64,000 nucleotides of DNA from Candidatus Schekmanbacteria bacterium. Its GTDB lineage: Bacteria; Schekmanbacteria; GWA2-38-11; J061. The notes under the pieces were generated by a model that was given only the letters and a program-made list of their open reading frames with translations, had not been told where the DNA came from and did no database searches. Positions 46,940-55,737 of this stretch are shown one piece after another. The DNA is taken from contig JACRJM010000003.1 of NCBI GenBank assembly GCA_016219965.1, positions 442,299 to 506,298 of the forward strand, in the 5' to 3' direction. The translations under genes were made by a program, and so were the position numbers. Positions within the stretch are counted from its first letter, which is position 1. Every line of letters begins with the position of its first letter.

Positions 46940-47619
46940 GTTACGGTTTTCTCGCCCGCGCAATCCCTTACACAGATTCCGCAGATTGAAACACCGATGC
47001 CGCGTATCTTGGTGAACTCCTTAAGCTTTGCAATGCATCTTTCGCGTATCAGCCCCTCTTTTGTTATTGCCTGTGCCGGGCATGAGCTAATGCATTTACC
47101 GCAGTCATTGCAGTTTCCTTCGAGAGGCTTGCCGGCGGGAAGCGGAATATCTGTTAGAATCGTGACAAGACGAATCCTTGCGCCGAACTCCCGGCTTACA
47201 AGAAGATGAGAGCGCCCGATATGTCCGATCCCTGCCTGCCATGCAACTAACCTGTGTGATAGATGACCAAGCTGTTTTTCCCAGTCAACCATCTGCGATG
47301 ATGGAATGGGGGCCGCTCTGTAGCCCAGCGCATCTATTTTTTTACACACCGCAAGGGCAACCTGATCAAGCATGTAGTTAACTGATTTGTAATGATGCTT
47401 ATAAATGAGAGTCGGTGCATCAACGATGTCATCTATTATTGAATCTGAAAGCTTTATGGCTATTGAAATGGCATAGGGGAGCTTGGAAGCAAGAGGTTCA
47501 ATCAGCGGATGAAAATACTCTTTTAGCGGCGCAAGCTCGGCTACACCGAAAAGTGATGCACCTCCATCAATGGCGGTTTTCTCAAGCTCTTTGAAATGTT
47601 CAGTAATTTTATTATTCAT
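46921..47619 (-). CDS. 4Fe-4S protein of the epoxyqueuosine reductase-like group
   Basis: A 232-residue protein. Its N-terminal half (GGASLFGVAELAPL, PYAISIAIKLSD) and a cobalamin-site-like middle with GHIGRSHLLVSREFGARIRL resemble the QueG/QueH-like iron-sulfur reductase family. Two clusters are bound by CNDCGKCISSCPAQAI and a second set CIAKLKEF...CGICVRDCAG. A full QueG is about 340-380 residues with a HEAT-like C-terminus, which is missing. The last residues TSKVKT are encoded by the 26-bp repeat at 46914, so the 3' end may have been replaced. Function is uncertain. Confidence 0.75.
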   Translation of the reverse strand: MNNKITEHFKELEKTAIDGGASLFGVAELAPLKEYFHPLIEPLASKLPYAISIAIKLSDSIIDDIVDAPTLIYKHHYKSVNYMLDQVALAVCKKIDALGYRAAPIPSSQMVDWEKQLGHLSHRLVAWQAGIGHIGRSHLLVSREFGARIRLVTILTDIPLPAGKPLEGNCNDCGKCISSCPAQAITKEGLIRERCIAKLKEFTKIRGIGVSICGICVRDCAGEKTVTSKVKT

Positions 47620-47688
47620 GTGGAAACTACTTAATAAACAATAACAGGTTTATCAATGGAAAATATAAAGCCAAAATAATCTTGGGCA

Positions 47689-47716
47689 TTGACAACCGGA
47701 CTTAATATGGTACCTT
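47689..47716 (+). promoter_or_regulatory. Probable promoter/operator of the toxin-antitoxin pair
   Basis: TTGACA (47689-47694) and, after 16 nt, TACCTT (47711-47716). The GGTACC palindrome at 47709-47714 overlaps the -10, a typical place for antitoxin autorepression. GGAGGTGAT precedes the antitoxin ATG. Confidence 0.45.
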
Positions 47717-47738
47717 ATACAGACTGGAGGTGATAGAA

Positions 47739-48020
47739 ATGAATATTTCTAAAGATATTAAACCGGTTACATATCTAAAATCAAAAGCAGCTGACCTGTT
47801 AAAGCAGATAAATAAAACTCATCGCCCTATTATCATTACTCAGAACGGAGAACCCAGAGCAGTACTTCAGGATCCGGAAAGTTATGAGAACATGCGAAAT
47901 GCCATTGGCCTGTTGAAATTGATTTCTCAGGGAGAAGAGGATATTAAGAAAGGAAAGTCAAAATCTCAGGAAGAAGTATTTTCGAATATAGAGAATATCC
48001 TGAAAGAAAAAATGAAATGA
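47739..48020 (+). CDS. Antitoxin, Phd/YefM family
   Basis: A 93-residue antitoxin with the Phd/YefM pattern KPVTYLKSKAADLLKQIN, HRPIIITQNGEPRAVLQDPE, SYENMRNA and a charged C-terminal tail (EEDIKKGKSKSQEEVF) that neutralises the toxin. It binds its own promoter. I take the ATG at 47739, 4 nt after GGAGGTGAT, over the GTG at 47730. Overlaps the toxin by 4 bp. Confidence 0.9.
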   Translation: MNISKDIKPVTYLKSKAADLLKQINKTHRPIIITQNGEPRAVLQDPESYENMRNAIGLLKLISQGEEDIKKGKSKSQEEVFSNIENILKEKMK

Positions 48021-48343
48021 AAAATAAGTACGATGTCATATGGGCGGATATAGCAGAAAAGGACCTTATTGATATTGTTAAATATATTGCGGAAGACAGC
48101 CCTTCAAATGCTTTTGAAAAATTCGAGGAAATCAAAAAAAAGGCATCAAATCTTAATGCATTTCCTGAAAGAGGCCGGATTGTTCCGGAACTTCAATCTC
48201 AAGGAATAGTTCTATATCGTGAATTAATCATTTCTCCCTGGAGGATAGTTTACAGAATTTCTGAGAAAGCTGTGTATGTTTTGTCTGTGCTGGATTCAAG
48301 GCAAAATGTTGAAGATATTCTCTTAAAAAGACTCGTAAGCTAA
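48017..48343 (+). CDS. RelE/ParE family toxin
   Basis: A 108-residue ParE/RelE-superfamily toxin: YDVIWADIAEKDLIDIVKYI, FERGRIVPEL-like FPERGRIVPEL, YRELIISPWRIVYRISEKA and VLSVLDSRQNVEDIL. ParE-type members inhibit gyrase and RelE-type cleave mRNA. The sequence leans to ParE by its C-terminal block. ATGA overlap with the antitoxin. Converges on bioA with a 33-bp gap. Confidence 0.88.
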   Translation: MKNKYDVIWADIAEKDLIDIVKYIAEDSPSNAFEKFEEIKKKASNLNAFPERGRIVPELQSQGIVLYRELIISPWRIVYRISEKAVYVLSVLDSRQNVEDILLKRLVS

Positions 48344-48376
48344 AAATTATAAAATGGCTTCAAAAGGATTAAATTT

Positions 48377-49738
48377 TCATTCCCCTGTTGCCTCGGCGAT
48401 TGACTCATAGGTGATGTCAAGAAGTTGAGCTAACTCGCTCTCGCTTATGGAAAGAGGCGGCATAAGGACGATCACATTCCCCAATGGGCGGAGTATTGCT
48501 CCCTTTTCTCTTGCTATATCAATAACCCTGTAACCCATTTTCATTTCAAGCGGGAACGGCTCTTTTGTTTTCTTGTCGCTTACAAGCTCAATCCCCGCAA
48601 TCATTCCCAACTGTCTTACATCTCCGGCATATTTTAAATTTTTAAACCTTTCGAGAAGGCTTTTAAACAGAGCTATTTTAGGCTGAAGTCTTTCTATCAG
48701 CTTTTCTCTTTCAAATATATCAAGCGATGCGATGGCGGCAGCACAGGCAAGAGGGTTTCCGGTGTATGTGTGTCCGTGGAAAAAAGTCTTAAATTCCGCG
48801 TAACCTCCAAGAAATGCGCTGAAAATCTCCGGTGTTGTGGCAGTTACAGCAAGCGGCAGATATCCACCTGTTATTGATTTAGACATAGCCATTATGTCAG
48901 GAGCAACGCCTTCATGCTCGCAGGCAAACATCTTTCCTGTTCTTCCAAAGCCAACCGCGACCTCGTCGGTTATCATTAATATATTGTTCCTTGTGCAAAT
49001 CTCCCTTGCCTTTTTGAGATAACCTTGCGGGAAAACTATCATCCCACCTGCCCCCTGCACCATTGGCTCAAGTATGAGCGCAGCGATGTTCTCCCTGTCT
49101 GCTAAAACGATTTTTTCAAGCTCATCTGCGCAGGCAATCCCGCAGTCCGGGTAACTCAATCCCAATTCGCACCTGTAACAATATGGAGAAGGTGCCTTGT
49201 ATGACTGGAATATAAGCGGCCTGTAAAGCTCGTGGAAAAGATCTATGCCGCCAACGCTTACTGCCCCCAACGTGTCGCCATGGTAGCCATTATTAAGGCA
49301 GACGAATTTTGTCCTCGGAGGAAGTGAAGGATATTTCTGCTTCCAGTACTGGAATGAGATTTTAAGCGATATTTCGACAGCCGTTGAGCCATTGTCTGAA
49401 TAAAAAATTTTTTCAAGTCCTGATGGCAGGATTTTTGAAAGCTTCTCTGCAAGCTCGACAGCCGGAACATTCGAAATCCCAAGAAGCGTTGAATGGCTGA
49501 TTTTTTTTACCTGCGCGATTATGGCTTCATCTATTTCCTGCCTTCTGTGTCCGTGGGTCGTGACCCATAGGGAGGCTACACCGTCTAAATATTTTCTTCC
49601 ATTTATGTCTATAAGATAGCTTCCTTCTCCCCTCTCTATTATGAGGGGCTTTTCCTCTATATACTCCTTCATCTGCGTAAATGGATGCCAGATTATTTTC
49701 CTGTCAATATCCTCGAGGTGTTTATTGCGGTCGGTCAT
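48377..49738 (-). CDS. bioA: Adenosylmethionine-8-amino-7-oxononanoate transaminase
   Basis: A 453-residue class III transaminase of biotin synthesis (KAPA to DAPA, SAM as amino donor). IWHPFTQMKEY is the SAM/KAPA-site N-terminus, NGYHGDTLGAVSVGG and ITDEVAVGFGRTGKMFACEH bind PLP, and SKSITGGYLPLAVT holds the Schiff-base lysine; FFHGHTYTGNPLACAAAIASL is the C-terminal signature. I take the ATG at 49738, 1 bp after the bioB stop, over the in-frame start at 49771. Co-transcribed with bioB. Confidence 0.96.
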   Translation of the reverse strand: MTDRNKHLEDIDRKIIWHPFTQMKEYIEEKPLIIERGEGSYLIDINGRKYLDGVASLWVTTHGHRRQEIDEAIIAQVKKISHSTLLGISNVPAVELAEKLSKILPSGLEKIFYSDNGSTAVEISLKISFQYWKQKYPSLPPRTKFVCLNNGYHGDTLGAVSVGGIDLFHELYRPLIFQSYKAPSPYCYRCELGLSYPDCGIACADELEKIVLADRENIAALILEPMVQGAGGMIVFPQGYLKKAREICTRNNILMITDEVAVGFGRTGKMFACEHEGVAPDIMAMSKSITGGYLPLAVTATTPEIFSAFLGGYAEFKTFFHGHTYTGNPLACAAAIASLDIFEREKLIERLQPKIALFKSLLERFKNLKYAGDVRQLGMIAGIELVSDKKTKEPFPLEMKMGYRVIDIAREKGAILRPLGNVIVLMPPLSISESELAQLLDITYESIAEATGE

Positions 49739-49739
49739 T

Positions 49740-50720
49740 TTAAGAAATATGCCTTTCCGGTTCAAGTCCAAGGTCTTTTATCATCTGCATGTCTTTATCA
49801 GGGGAGTCGCCTTTGGTTGTAAGATAATTGCCCATTAGCGTGCCGTTTGCTCCGGCATAAAATATTAATGACTGGAGGCTCCGGAGATTGACCTCCCGTC
49901 CGCCGCATACAATTATGTCTTTGTTTGGATGAATGAACCTGTAAATAGATATGAGTCTTAATATTTCAAGGGGCTTCATCGGAGTTGTCCCTTCCAGCGG
50001 AGTGCCCGGTATCGGATTTAAAAAATTCATCGGGATTGAGTCAACGCCAAGCTCTTTTAAGGTGAATGCGAGCTCGATGCGCTGTTTTGCGCTTTCGCCC
50101 ATACCGAATATTCCACCTGAGCAGACCTTAAAGCCAAGCCTTTTTGCTGTTTTTACTGTTTCTATACGCTCGCTGTATGAATGGGTGGTACAGATATTGC
50201 CGTAAAAGCTTTCTGAAGTTTCAAGGTTGTGGTGGTAGTTTGTAAGCCCTGCCTCCTTTAATGCCTTACCTCTTTCTTCATCAAGTATTCCAAGCGAGGC
50301 ACAGCATGGGATCTTAATCTCGCCCGAGATATTTTTAAATGAGCTGACAAGCACCGAAAGCTCTTTGTCTGAAGCCACTTCCCTTCCGCTTGTCACTACG
50401 GAGAACTCACTTGCCCCGGCGGCACGAGCCTCTTTAGCGGTTTGTAAAATCTGCGCTGATGTTATCATCGGGTAAAGCGGGGCATTGGTCTGGTAATGGG
50501 CTGACTGGGCGCAAAATGAGCAGTCCTCGGAACATCCTCCTGACTTTGCGCTCACGATTGAACAGAGGATTACCTTCTTTCCCTTGAACTTTTCCCTTAT
50601 CCTTGTTGCCGATGCAAAAACCTGGAGGAAATTATTTTCAGAAAGGTTATATAATTCAAGAGCTTCATTGAACGCTATCCCTTTTTCCGAAACTGCCTTT
50701 TCTTCATATTCAACGAACAT
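49740..50720 (-). CDS. bioB: Biotin synthase
   Basis: A 326-residue radical SAM enzyme that inserts sulfur into dethiobiotin. CSEDCSFCAQSAHY (CX3CX2C) binds the SAM cluster, YHHNLETS and GMGESAKQRIELAF follow, NFLNPIPGTPLEG is the substrate site, and GREVNLRSLQSLIFYAGANG includes the [2Fe-2S] arginine. It leads the bioB-bioA pair; bioF, bioD and bioC are absent. No BirA operator was found by eye in the gap. Confidence 0.97.
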   Translation of the reverse strand: MFVEYEEKAVSEKGIAFNEALELYNLSENNFLQVFASATRIREKFKGKKVILCSIVSAKSGGCSEDCSFCAQSAHYQTNAPLYPMITSAQILQTAKEARAAGASEFSVVTSGREVASDKELSVLVSSFKNISGEIKIPCCASLGILDEERGKALKEAGLTNYHHNLETSESFYGNICTTHSYSERIETVKTAKRLGFKVCSGGIFGMGESAKQRIELAFTLKELGVDSIPMNFLNPIPGTPLEGTTPMKPLEILRLISIYRFIHPNKDIIVCGGREVNLRSLQSLIFYAGANGTLMGNYLTTKGDSPDKDMQMIKDLGLEPERHIS

Positions 50721-51334
50721 TTCTCAGTTGCTCCTTTTATAAACAGCCTATAAACAGCACCGTAATTATCATTTATAATACAAAAATTAAAGTTAATAAT
50801 TCCCGGGATGCCTTACTTAATTCTTGACTCTGCAATAGGTGAAGCTCACAATAGATATATAAAAAGTGTATATTTTCAATGTGGTTGAAAATACTGAAGA
50901 TTATAAATAGGAAAATGTGTGAGTCCACTAGCCTGGCAAGGCAATACGCTGGTAAAGGTATCCCCTTTAAAATTTCTGGACACAATTTCAATAATAATAT
51001 ATCATCCGCCCCCTTTTTATAAGGTGGAGGGCAAAAAGGGATATTTTTAAATAGATAATAAGAAAATATACACATTCATAATAAAAATATGATAGTATTT
51101 GTGTCACAATTTTTTAGAGGAGAAATTTTTTTAAAGGCTGGAAACAAGGTTCATTAATTTTATTAAATTATTTTTCATTATGTTGGTATAGAAAGAAAAA
51201 ATCCTAATGTTTAATAGACGTTGAAGGGGGGTGGGAATGTTTTTAGGGCAAAGTAATTTTTTGCTTGGGGTTAATGATTAGCAGTGTAAATCGAGAAACA
51301 AAGGTAACGCAAATAAATGCGGAGGAGAATGAGA
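50721..51334. other. 614-bp intergenic stretch, no gene found
   Basis: No convincing gene. It holds an 8-bp inverted repeat CCCTTTTT ... AAAAAGGG (about 51012-51041) followed by AT-rich DNA, possibly a terminator or a small repeat, and AT tracts. A minus-strand frame at 50773-51075 has no start context and no family. Confidence 0.4.
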
Positions 51335-51943
51335 ATGAAGATGAAAAGTAGCATGGTTAAGTATATTGCTTTAAGTTTAATTATGGCATTTGTTATCGTT
51401 GGTTGCGCAAAGCCGCCAGTAGAGGAAACTAATGCTGCAAGCGCAGCAATCGAAGCTGCAAAGCAGGACGGAGCAGAAAAGTATTCAGCTGAAGAATTAA
51501 AGAGCGTAAGCGATGAATTAGCTGCCGCAGCAGATGAAGTAAAGGTACAGGAAAACAAGTTTTTCAAGAACTATGACAAAGCAAAACAGATACTGGCAAA
51601 AGTAAAGGGCGACGCAGAAGCTATAAAAGCTGGTATTCCTGCAAAGAAAGAAGAAGCTAAGAACGGCGCAGTTGCTGCACAGACCGCTGCTACAACAGCT
51701 ATTACTGATGCAAAAGCACTCTTAGAAAAAGCACCTAAAGGCAAAGATTCAAAAGCAGAAGTTGAAGCTTTGACCAACGACATTAAGGGTCTCGAAGAAT
51801 CACTTCCTGGCGTTCAGCAGATGATTGACACCGAAGACTATTTCGGCGCAGCAGACAAAGCAAAGGCAATCAGCGAAAAAGCAACAAGCGTATCAGATCA
51901 GATTAATGCAGCAATAGAGAAAAAGGGCGGCAAAAAAAAGTAA
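51335..51943 (+). CDS. DUF4398-like lipoprotein
   Basis: A 202-residue lipoprotein: signal MKMKSSMVKYIALSLIMAFVI with Cys24 in IVGCAKPP. Then an alanine/lysine/glutamate-rich helical region with NAASAAIEAAKQDGAEKYSA, EELKSVSDELAAAADEVK and repeats of DAEAIKAG, matching the DUF4398 style of alpha-helical lipoproteins. A lysine-rich end GGKKK. I start at the ATG 51335, 7 nt after GGAGGAG; other ATGs at 51317 and 51329 lack spacing. Heads an envelope operon with two transpeptidases. Confidence 0.8.
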   Translation: MKMKSSMVKYIALSLIMAFVIVGCAKPPVEETNAASAAIEAAKQDGAEKYSAEELKSVSDELAAAADEVKVQENKFFKNYDKAKQILAKVKGDAEAIKAGIPAKKEEAKNGAVAAQTAATTAITDAKALLEKAPKGKDSKAEVEALTNDIKGLEESLPGVQQMIDTEDYFGAADKAKAISEKATSVSDQINAAIEKKGGKKK

Positions 51944-51962
51944 ATTAGTTTAAAGAGATTAG

Positions 51963-53054
51963 ATGCTGCATTTAAAAAAAATTGTCATATTTGTATTGAG
52001 CTTGTTTCTGATTGGATGCAGCTCACCACCAGTTCCTCCAGAGGTTGCTCAGGCTGAAAAGCAGGAGCAGGACCTCTGGAGGGTTGGTGCCCCTCAGTTT
52101 ACACCTGAAAACTACAATAGCTACAAAAGAACCCTTAGGAATGCGAAAGACAATTTCATAAAGGAAAGTAATAGGTTTGTCTGGTTCCGGGATTATAATA
52201 AGATTTCCTCCGAGTACCAGCTTGTCCTTCTTTATGGCAACGGGGTTTTAAAAAAGGTAGAAAGCTTCAAGAGTAACAAGTCTACCCTCATTGAGAGTCA
52301 GCTTTCAATCTATGAAAACAAGCTTAAGTCGCTTGACAAGATAACTCTCCTTGTAAACGAGGGAAGGTATGCAAGAAGAAATATTTCAAAAGCATCATTA
52401 GCCATCTCAGAAGTCCGTTCCCTGTGTGCAAAAGAAAAATATGTTGCCGCAGAAAAAAGGCTAAGCGATATCCCATTTTATCTGACAAGCGCTGAAAGGA
52501 CTATCACCCCTATAGTAAGCAGATTTGCAGACAGATCACAGATAGCCAAGTGGAGGCAGTGGGCAGATGAGACTATATCTGAATCGCGCAGACGCGGAAC
52601 GACTGCAATCGTGGTTTGTAAGATAGAGCGTACACTTACGCTTTACAGAGATGGTCGTCCTGTGAGGAGCTATCAGGTGGGGCTTGGGAGAAATGGATTC
52701 CACGATAAAGTATATGCAGGAGATTTTGCGACACCTGAAGGGAAATATCATATAACAAAAAAAGTTTCCAACAGCCGTTATTATAAAGCGCTTCTCATAA
52801 ATTATCCTAACGATGAAGACAGAAGGCAGTTTGCGACAGCAAAGAAAAAAGGGCTTATTCCTTCACGGGCAGGCATAGGCGGGTTGATCGAGATTCATGG
52901 AGGTGGAGACGACGGAATGACATATGGATGTATTTCCCTTGAAAATCAATATATAGATGAGCTATTTAGATTAGTAGGAGAAGGTACACCGGTGACTATA
53001 GTCGGAGCTTTAGAACATGAAAATGTTGTTACATCTACTATAAGGGATATGTAG
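51963..53054 (+). CDS. YkuD-domain L,D-transpeptidase lipoprotein
   Basis: A 363-residue lipoprotein (signal to LFLIGCSSPP, Cys19). Residues about 30-200 are helical and coil-rich, resembling the DUF4398-like neighbour. The YkuD domain is at about 215-350: VCKIERTLTLYRDGRPVRSY, GDFATPEGKYHITKK, EIHGGGDDGMTYGCISLE, where His and Cys are catalytic. The usual SHGC is here TYGC. It cross-links or anchors proteins to peptidoglycan through meso-DAP. It is 19 bp after the DUF4398-like gene and directly abuts the next transpeptidase. Confidence 0.85.
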   Translation: MLHLKKIVIFVLSLFLIGCSSPPVPPEVAQAEKQEQDLWRVGAPQFTPENYNSYKRTLRNAKDNFIKESNRFVWFRDYNKISSEYQLVLLYGNGVLKKVESFKSNKSTLIESQLSIYENKLKSLDKITLLVNEGRYARRNISKASLAISEVRSLCAKEKYVAAEKRLSDIPFYLTSAERTITPIVSRFADRSQIAKWRQWADETISESRRRGTTAIVVCKIERTLTLYRDGRPVRSYQVGLGRNGFHDKVYAGDFATPEGKYHITKKVSNSRYYKALLINYPNDEDRRQFATAKKKGLIPSRAGIGGLIEIHGGGDDGMTYGCISLENQYIDELFRLVGEGTPVTIVGALEHENVVTSTIRDM

Positions 53055-53705
53055 ATGGTAAAAAAAGTCCTTAAAATATTTTTAATAGTTTTTGGGTTTG
53101 TGTTTCTCGCTTTTGCGGGGATCGAGGGATATGGTTATTATCTTTGCAGTAAATACAGCGTTACTTCCGGAAGCGAGCTATTGTCCACAATGGAAGGAAA
53201 AAGTCTAGATGATGTGCAGAAGGAGAACAGCGCTATTCTTAAGAAAATTACAACCCTTGCTCCTAAAGGGACTTATATAGTTATTGATACGGGGAGAAAC
53301 AGGCTCTACCTGAGGAAAGGTAATGAACAAACAAGAGAGGCGATTGTATCATGCGGCAGCGGAAATGTTCTTCAGGACCCGACAGGAAAGAAGAAGTGGA
53401 TTTTTGATACTCCCCGGGGCGAGTATGCAGTTAAAACAAAACAGGAAAATCCTGTGTGGATAAAACCTGACTGGGCTTTTTACGAAGAAGGGGAACCGCC
53501 GCCTAAGAACTACAATGACAGGATAGAAGAAGGTTCTTTAGGTGCCTATGCCCTTGGATTCGGCAATGGATACTTCATTCACGGAACACTTTATACAAGG
53601 CTGCTTGGGAGGAATGTGTCCCACGGATGCGTGAGAGTTGGTGATGAAGACATAAAAGCCACATATATGGCTTCCCCGCCCGGGACAAAGATATACATAT
53701 TCTAA
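53055..53705 (+). CDS. YkuD-domain L,D-transpeptidase (membrane-anchored)
   Basis: A 216-residue protein. A membrane segment at about 5-25 (VLKIFLIVFGFVFLAFAGIE) is followed by a YkuD domain: YIVIDTGRNRLYLRKGNEQT, FDTPRGEYAVK, ALGFGNGYFIHGTLY and the canonical NVSHGCVRVGDEDI with catalytic Cys. It makes 3-3 cross-links or attaches lipoprotein to murein. It starts the base after the first transpeptidase's stop. The two differ in anchor type and in the SHGC motif. Confidence 0.88.
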   Translation: MVKKVLKIFLIVFGFVFLAFAGIEGYGYYLCSKYSVTSGSELLSTMEGKSLDDVQKENSAILKKITTLAPKGTYIVIDTGRNRLYLRKGNEQTREAIVSCGSGNVLQDPTGKKKWIFDTPRGEYAVKTKQENPVWIKPDWAFYEEGEPPPKNYNDRIEEGSLGAYALGFGNGYFIHGTLYTRLLGRNVSHGCVRVGDEDIKATYMASPPGTKIYIF

Positions 53706-53706
53706 A

Positions 53707-54327
53707 ATGCGCAAATTCCTTATCTCAGCCCTTGCAATCATGCTATTAAGCTTTAGCTCAACTGCTTTTTGCAGTGATGAAATAAAAGCCCTCGAGGAAA
53801 ATGAGCTCTTAAAGACTGAACTGCAACTGGCAAAAAATCCGGCCCTTTATTTTGTTTTTAATTTTAAGGATAAAAAGATTTATCTGAAATCCCGCGGCAT
53901 TGTGCTTCGTGAGTGGAAAATGGATAAAGCTTCTTTTTGGGGCAACCCGTTTTCGCTAAAGACTCTTCAGTTGTTGAAAAAAACCACACTCGTTCCTCCT
54001 GAGAGGAAGGTTATAAAACCTGGAGATGACTCTGCAGGCGTAGAGGCTCTTGAACTTCCCGACATGCCTCAAACATATACGCTCTTTATGGAAGACGGGA
54101 TGTCCATATCCGTGCGCTCAAAACCCCCGGAAGAGTGGAAACCAAAACTTTATAATTTCCGGTACACTCTTCAGGAATATATCACTCATCCTCTGCTTAC
54201 GGTCTGGTATAAATATAAGAAACAGCCTTTTGTAGCGGTAGATATTTTATTTGAAGATAAGGCTGAGGCGCAGGCGCTTTACTGGTCCTTTACAGATGGG
54301 ACTACAGCAATTATGGTCAACTACTGA
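53707..54327 (+). CDS. Exported protein of unknown function
   Basis: I do not recognise a family. The 206-residue product has a signal peptide (MRKFLISALAIMLLSFSSTA, cleavage near FCS) and a mature part with beta-like segments: LYFVFNFKDKKIYLKSRGIV, TLVPPERKVIKPGDDSAG and TLFMEDGMSISVRSKPPEEW. It begins 1 bp after the second transpeptidase's stop, so it is surely co-transcribed and may be a periplasmic partner or regulator of the transpeptidases. Confidence 0.72.
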   Translation: MRKFLISALAIMLLSFSSTAFCSDEIKALEENELLKTELQLAKNPALYFVFNFKDKKIYLKSRGIVLREWKMDKASFWGNPFSLKTLQLLKKTTLVPPERKVIKPGDDSAGVEALELPDMPQTYTLFMEDGMSISVRSKPPEEWKPKLYNFRYTLQEYITHPLLTVWYKYKKQPFVAVDILFEDKAEAQALYWSFTDGTTAIMVNY

Positions 54328-54367
54328 TTATTTTCTTTTCTAAATAGTTTTTCTTATGAATCTTTAA

Positions 54368-55199
54368 ATGAATTCTTATTTGAAACTTTTCAAGGTAAGG
54401 ATTTCTCTTCTTGTAACCCTTACATCTGCTGCGGCATTTGTCATAGCGTCAAAGGGGGTTTCTATTTCACTTCTGACTTCATCTGCGGGAGTTTTTCTCC
54501 TTGCCGCCGGGGCATCCGCTCTAAATCAGGTCCAGGAAAATAAGATTGATGCCATGATGGAAAGGACTATGGCTCGCCCGATTCCTTCAGGTGAGATTAA
54601 TGTTTCCACAGCCTTGTCTGTTTCAATAGCTGTTATGGTTGCAGGTCTTTTATTCCTTTTGTCGGTGGGACTGCCTCCAGCCGCGTTTGGTATCATGGCA
54701 GTTGTCTGGTACAATGGGTTTTATACTCCTTTAAAGAAAAAATCGGCTTTTGCCGCTGTCCGGAGCTATTCCGCCATTAATAGGATGGGCTTCAGCAGGA
54801 GGTTCAATTCCAGATCCAAAGATTGCTGCTATAAGTTTTTTTGTTTTTCTCTGGCAGGTTCCCCATTTCTGGATTCTCATATTAACATACTGGAATGAAT
54901 ATGAAAGGGCGGGACTTCCGGTCCTTAGCCGGGTTTTGTCACAAAAACAGATTAAAAGGATTGTATTCATATGGATACTCTCCTCAGCATCTGCCGGGCT
55001 TATTCTCCCCTTTTTTGGCTTGATAAAATCTGTCCTGATTTCCATTATACTTACGGTCGGCACATCATATCTGATATGGAGCGGAACAAAAATATTTAAG
55101 GAAGAAGGTAATGAAAAATCTTTCCCGGGGCTTTTTAGAGATATAAATATTTATGCCGCAGCTGTAATGGTCTTGCTGATGTTTGATGCGCTGATTTAA
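54368..55199 (+). pseudogene. Heme O synthase (protoheme IX farnesyltransferase) gene, frameshifted
   Basis: Two overlapping frames together encode a UbiA-family heme O synthase. The first (54368 on) has the prenyl-diphosphate motif NQVQENKIDAMMERTMARPI (about residue 53) and ends its family similarity at SAFAAV near 54760. The second (from about 54762) resumes with GAIPPLIGWASAGG, then FLWQVPHFWILILTYWNEYE and RAGLPVL. The junction reads GTCCGGAGC; family members have about five residues more there (VPG(S/A)L(I/V)GAIPP), so a deletion near 14 nt would explain the shift. Either a genuine inactivation or an assembly error. No oxidase genes are nearby. Confidence 0.82.
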
Positions 55200-55282
55200 T
55201 TACTCTTTGCTCTTTGAGTTTAGGTCTTGATATATCAACCTATAGAATAGGTTTATTATGAGGAATAACTTTTATTGAAATT

Positions 55283-55343
55283 CGGCTTGGCAGGTTCTGC
55301 GGCAGGCGCCCGCTTTTCAGTGCCAGAGCGGGACTGCCAAGCC
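55283..55343. repeat. 61-bp hairpin repeat, left copy
   Basis: It starts CGGCTTGGCAG and ends CTGCCAAGCC; the ends form a 10-bp inverted repeat. The right copy at 56166 matches it for most of its length except the centre. An inner stem CCCGCT with AGCGGG is visible. Confidence 0.85.
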
Positions 55344-55383
55344 AAAATAATTTAAAGGGTAATTTTTGAGAAATGTTAGGTTA

Positions 55384-55737
55384 CTACTCTTGTGGTGATT
55401 CAGGAATTAAAGTTTTTAACTGTAAAATAAGTTCCGGAATATTTTCTGTTGCTACGATCCACATACGTTCCTGCTTAATCTCGCCATACTCATGTGCAAG
55501 AACATTTCTCAGCCCTACAATTCTTCTCCATTGAATTTCAAGGTGTGCTTTTTTAAAGTCATCAGATATCCGACGTGCTGCTTCTCCAATAATTTCAACT
55601 GCCCTTTCCACAGCAAGTTGCAGTTTCCTATCCTGTAAATATTGCTCGAAACTTACGCCTCTAACAAAAATTTGAATTTCCTTTGCAGAATCCATCATAT
55701 CCCATAAATATGCTGCGTCACGCTCTTCAGGCTGCAT
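55384..55737 (-). CDS. HEPN-domain toxin (HepT/DUF86 type)
   Basis: A 117-residue HEPN protein. The RX4-6H motif is in IVGLRNVLAHEYGEI (Arg-Asn-X3-His). FEQYLQDRKLQLAVERAVEI and IGEAARRISDDF precede it. HepT proteins are RNases whose toxicity is blocked by the partner MntA, in some systems by polyadenylylation of a tyrosine near the motif (HEY is present). It overlaps the nucleotidyltransferase gene by 11 bp and lies between two hairpin repeats. Confidence 0.9.
   Translation of the reverse strand: MQPEERDAAYLWDMMDSAKEIQIFVRGVSFEQYLQDRKLQLAVERAVEIIGEAARRISDDFKKAHLEIQWRRIVGLRNVLAHEYGEIKQERMWIVATENIPELILQLKTLIPESPQE

Noticed and set aside
50915-51045. Possible riboswitch upstream of the DUF4398-like gene
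   Set aside because: GCCTGGCAAGGC and the CCCTTTTT/AAAAAGGG dyad do not assemble into any riboswitch I can recognise, and they are about 300 bp from the gene.
50773-51075. 100-codon minus-strand frame in the bioB upstream gap
   Set aside because: Low-complexity hydrophobic and cysteine-rich product, no ribosome site, no recognisable motif.
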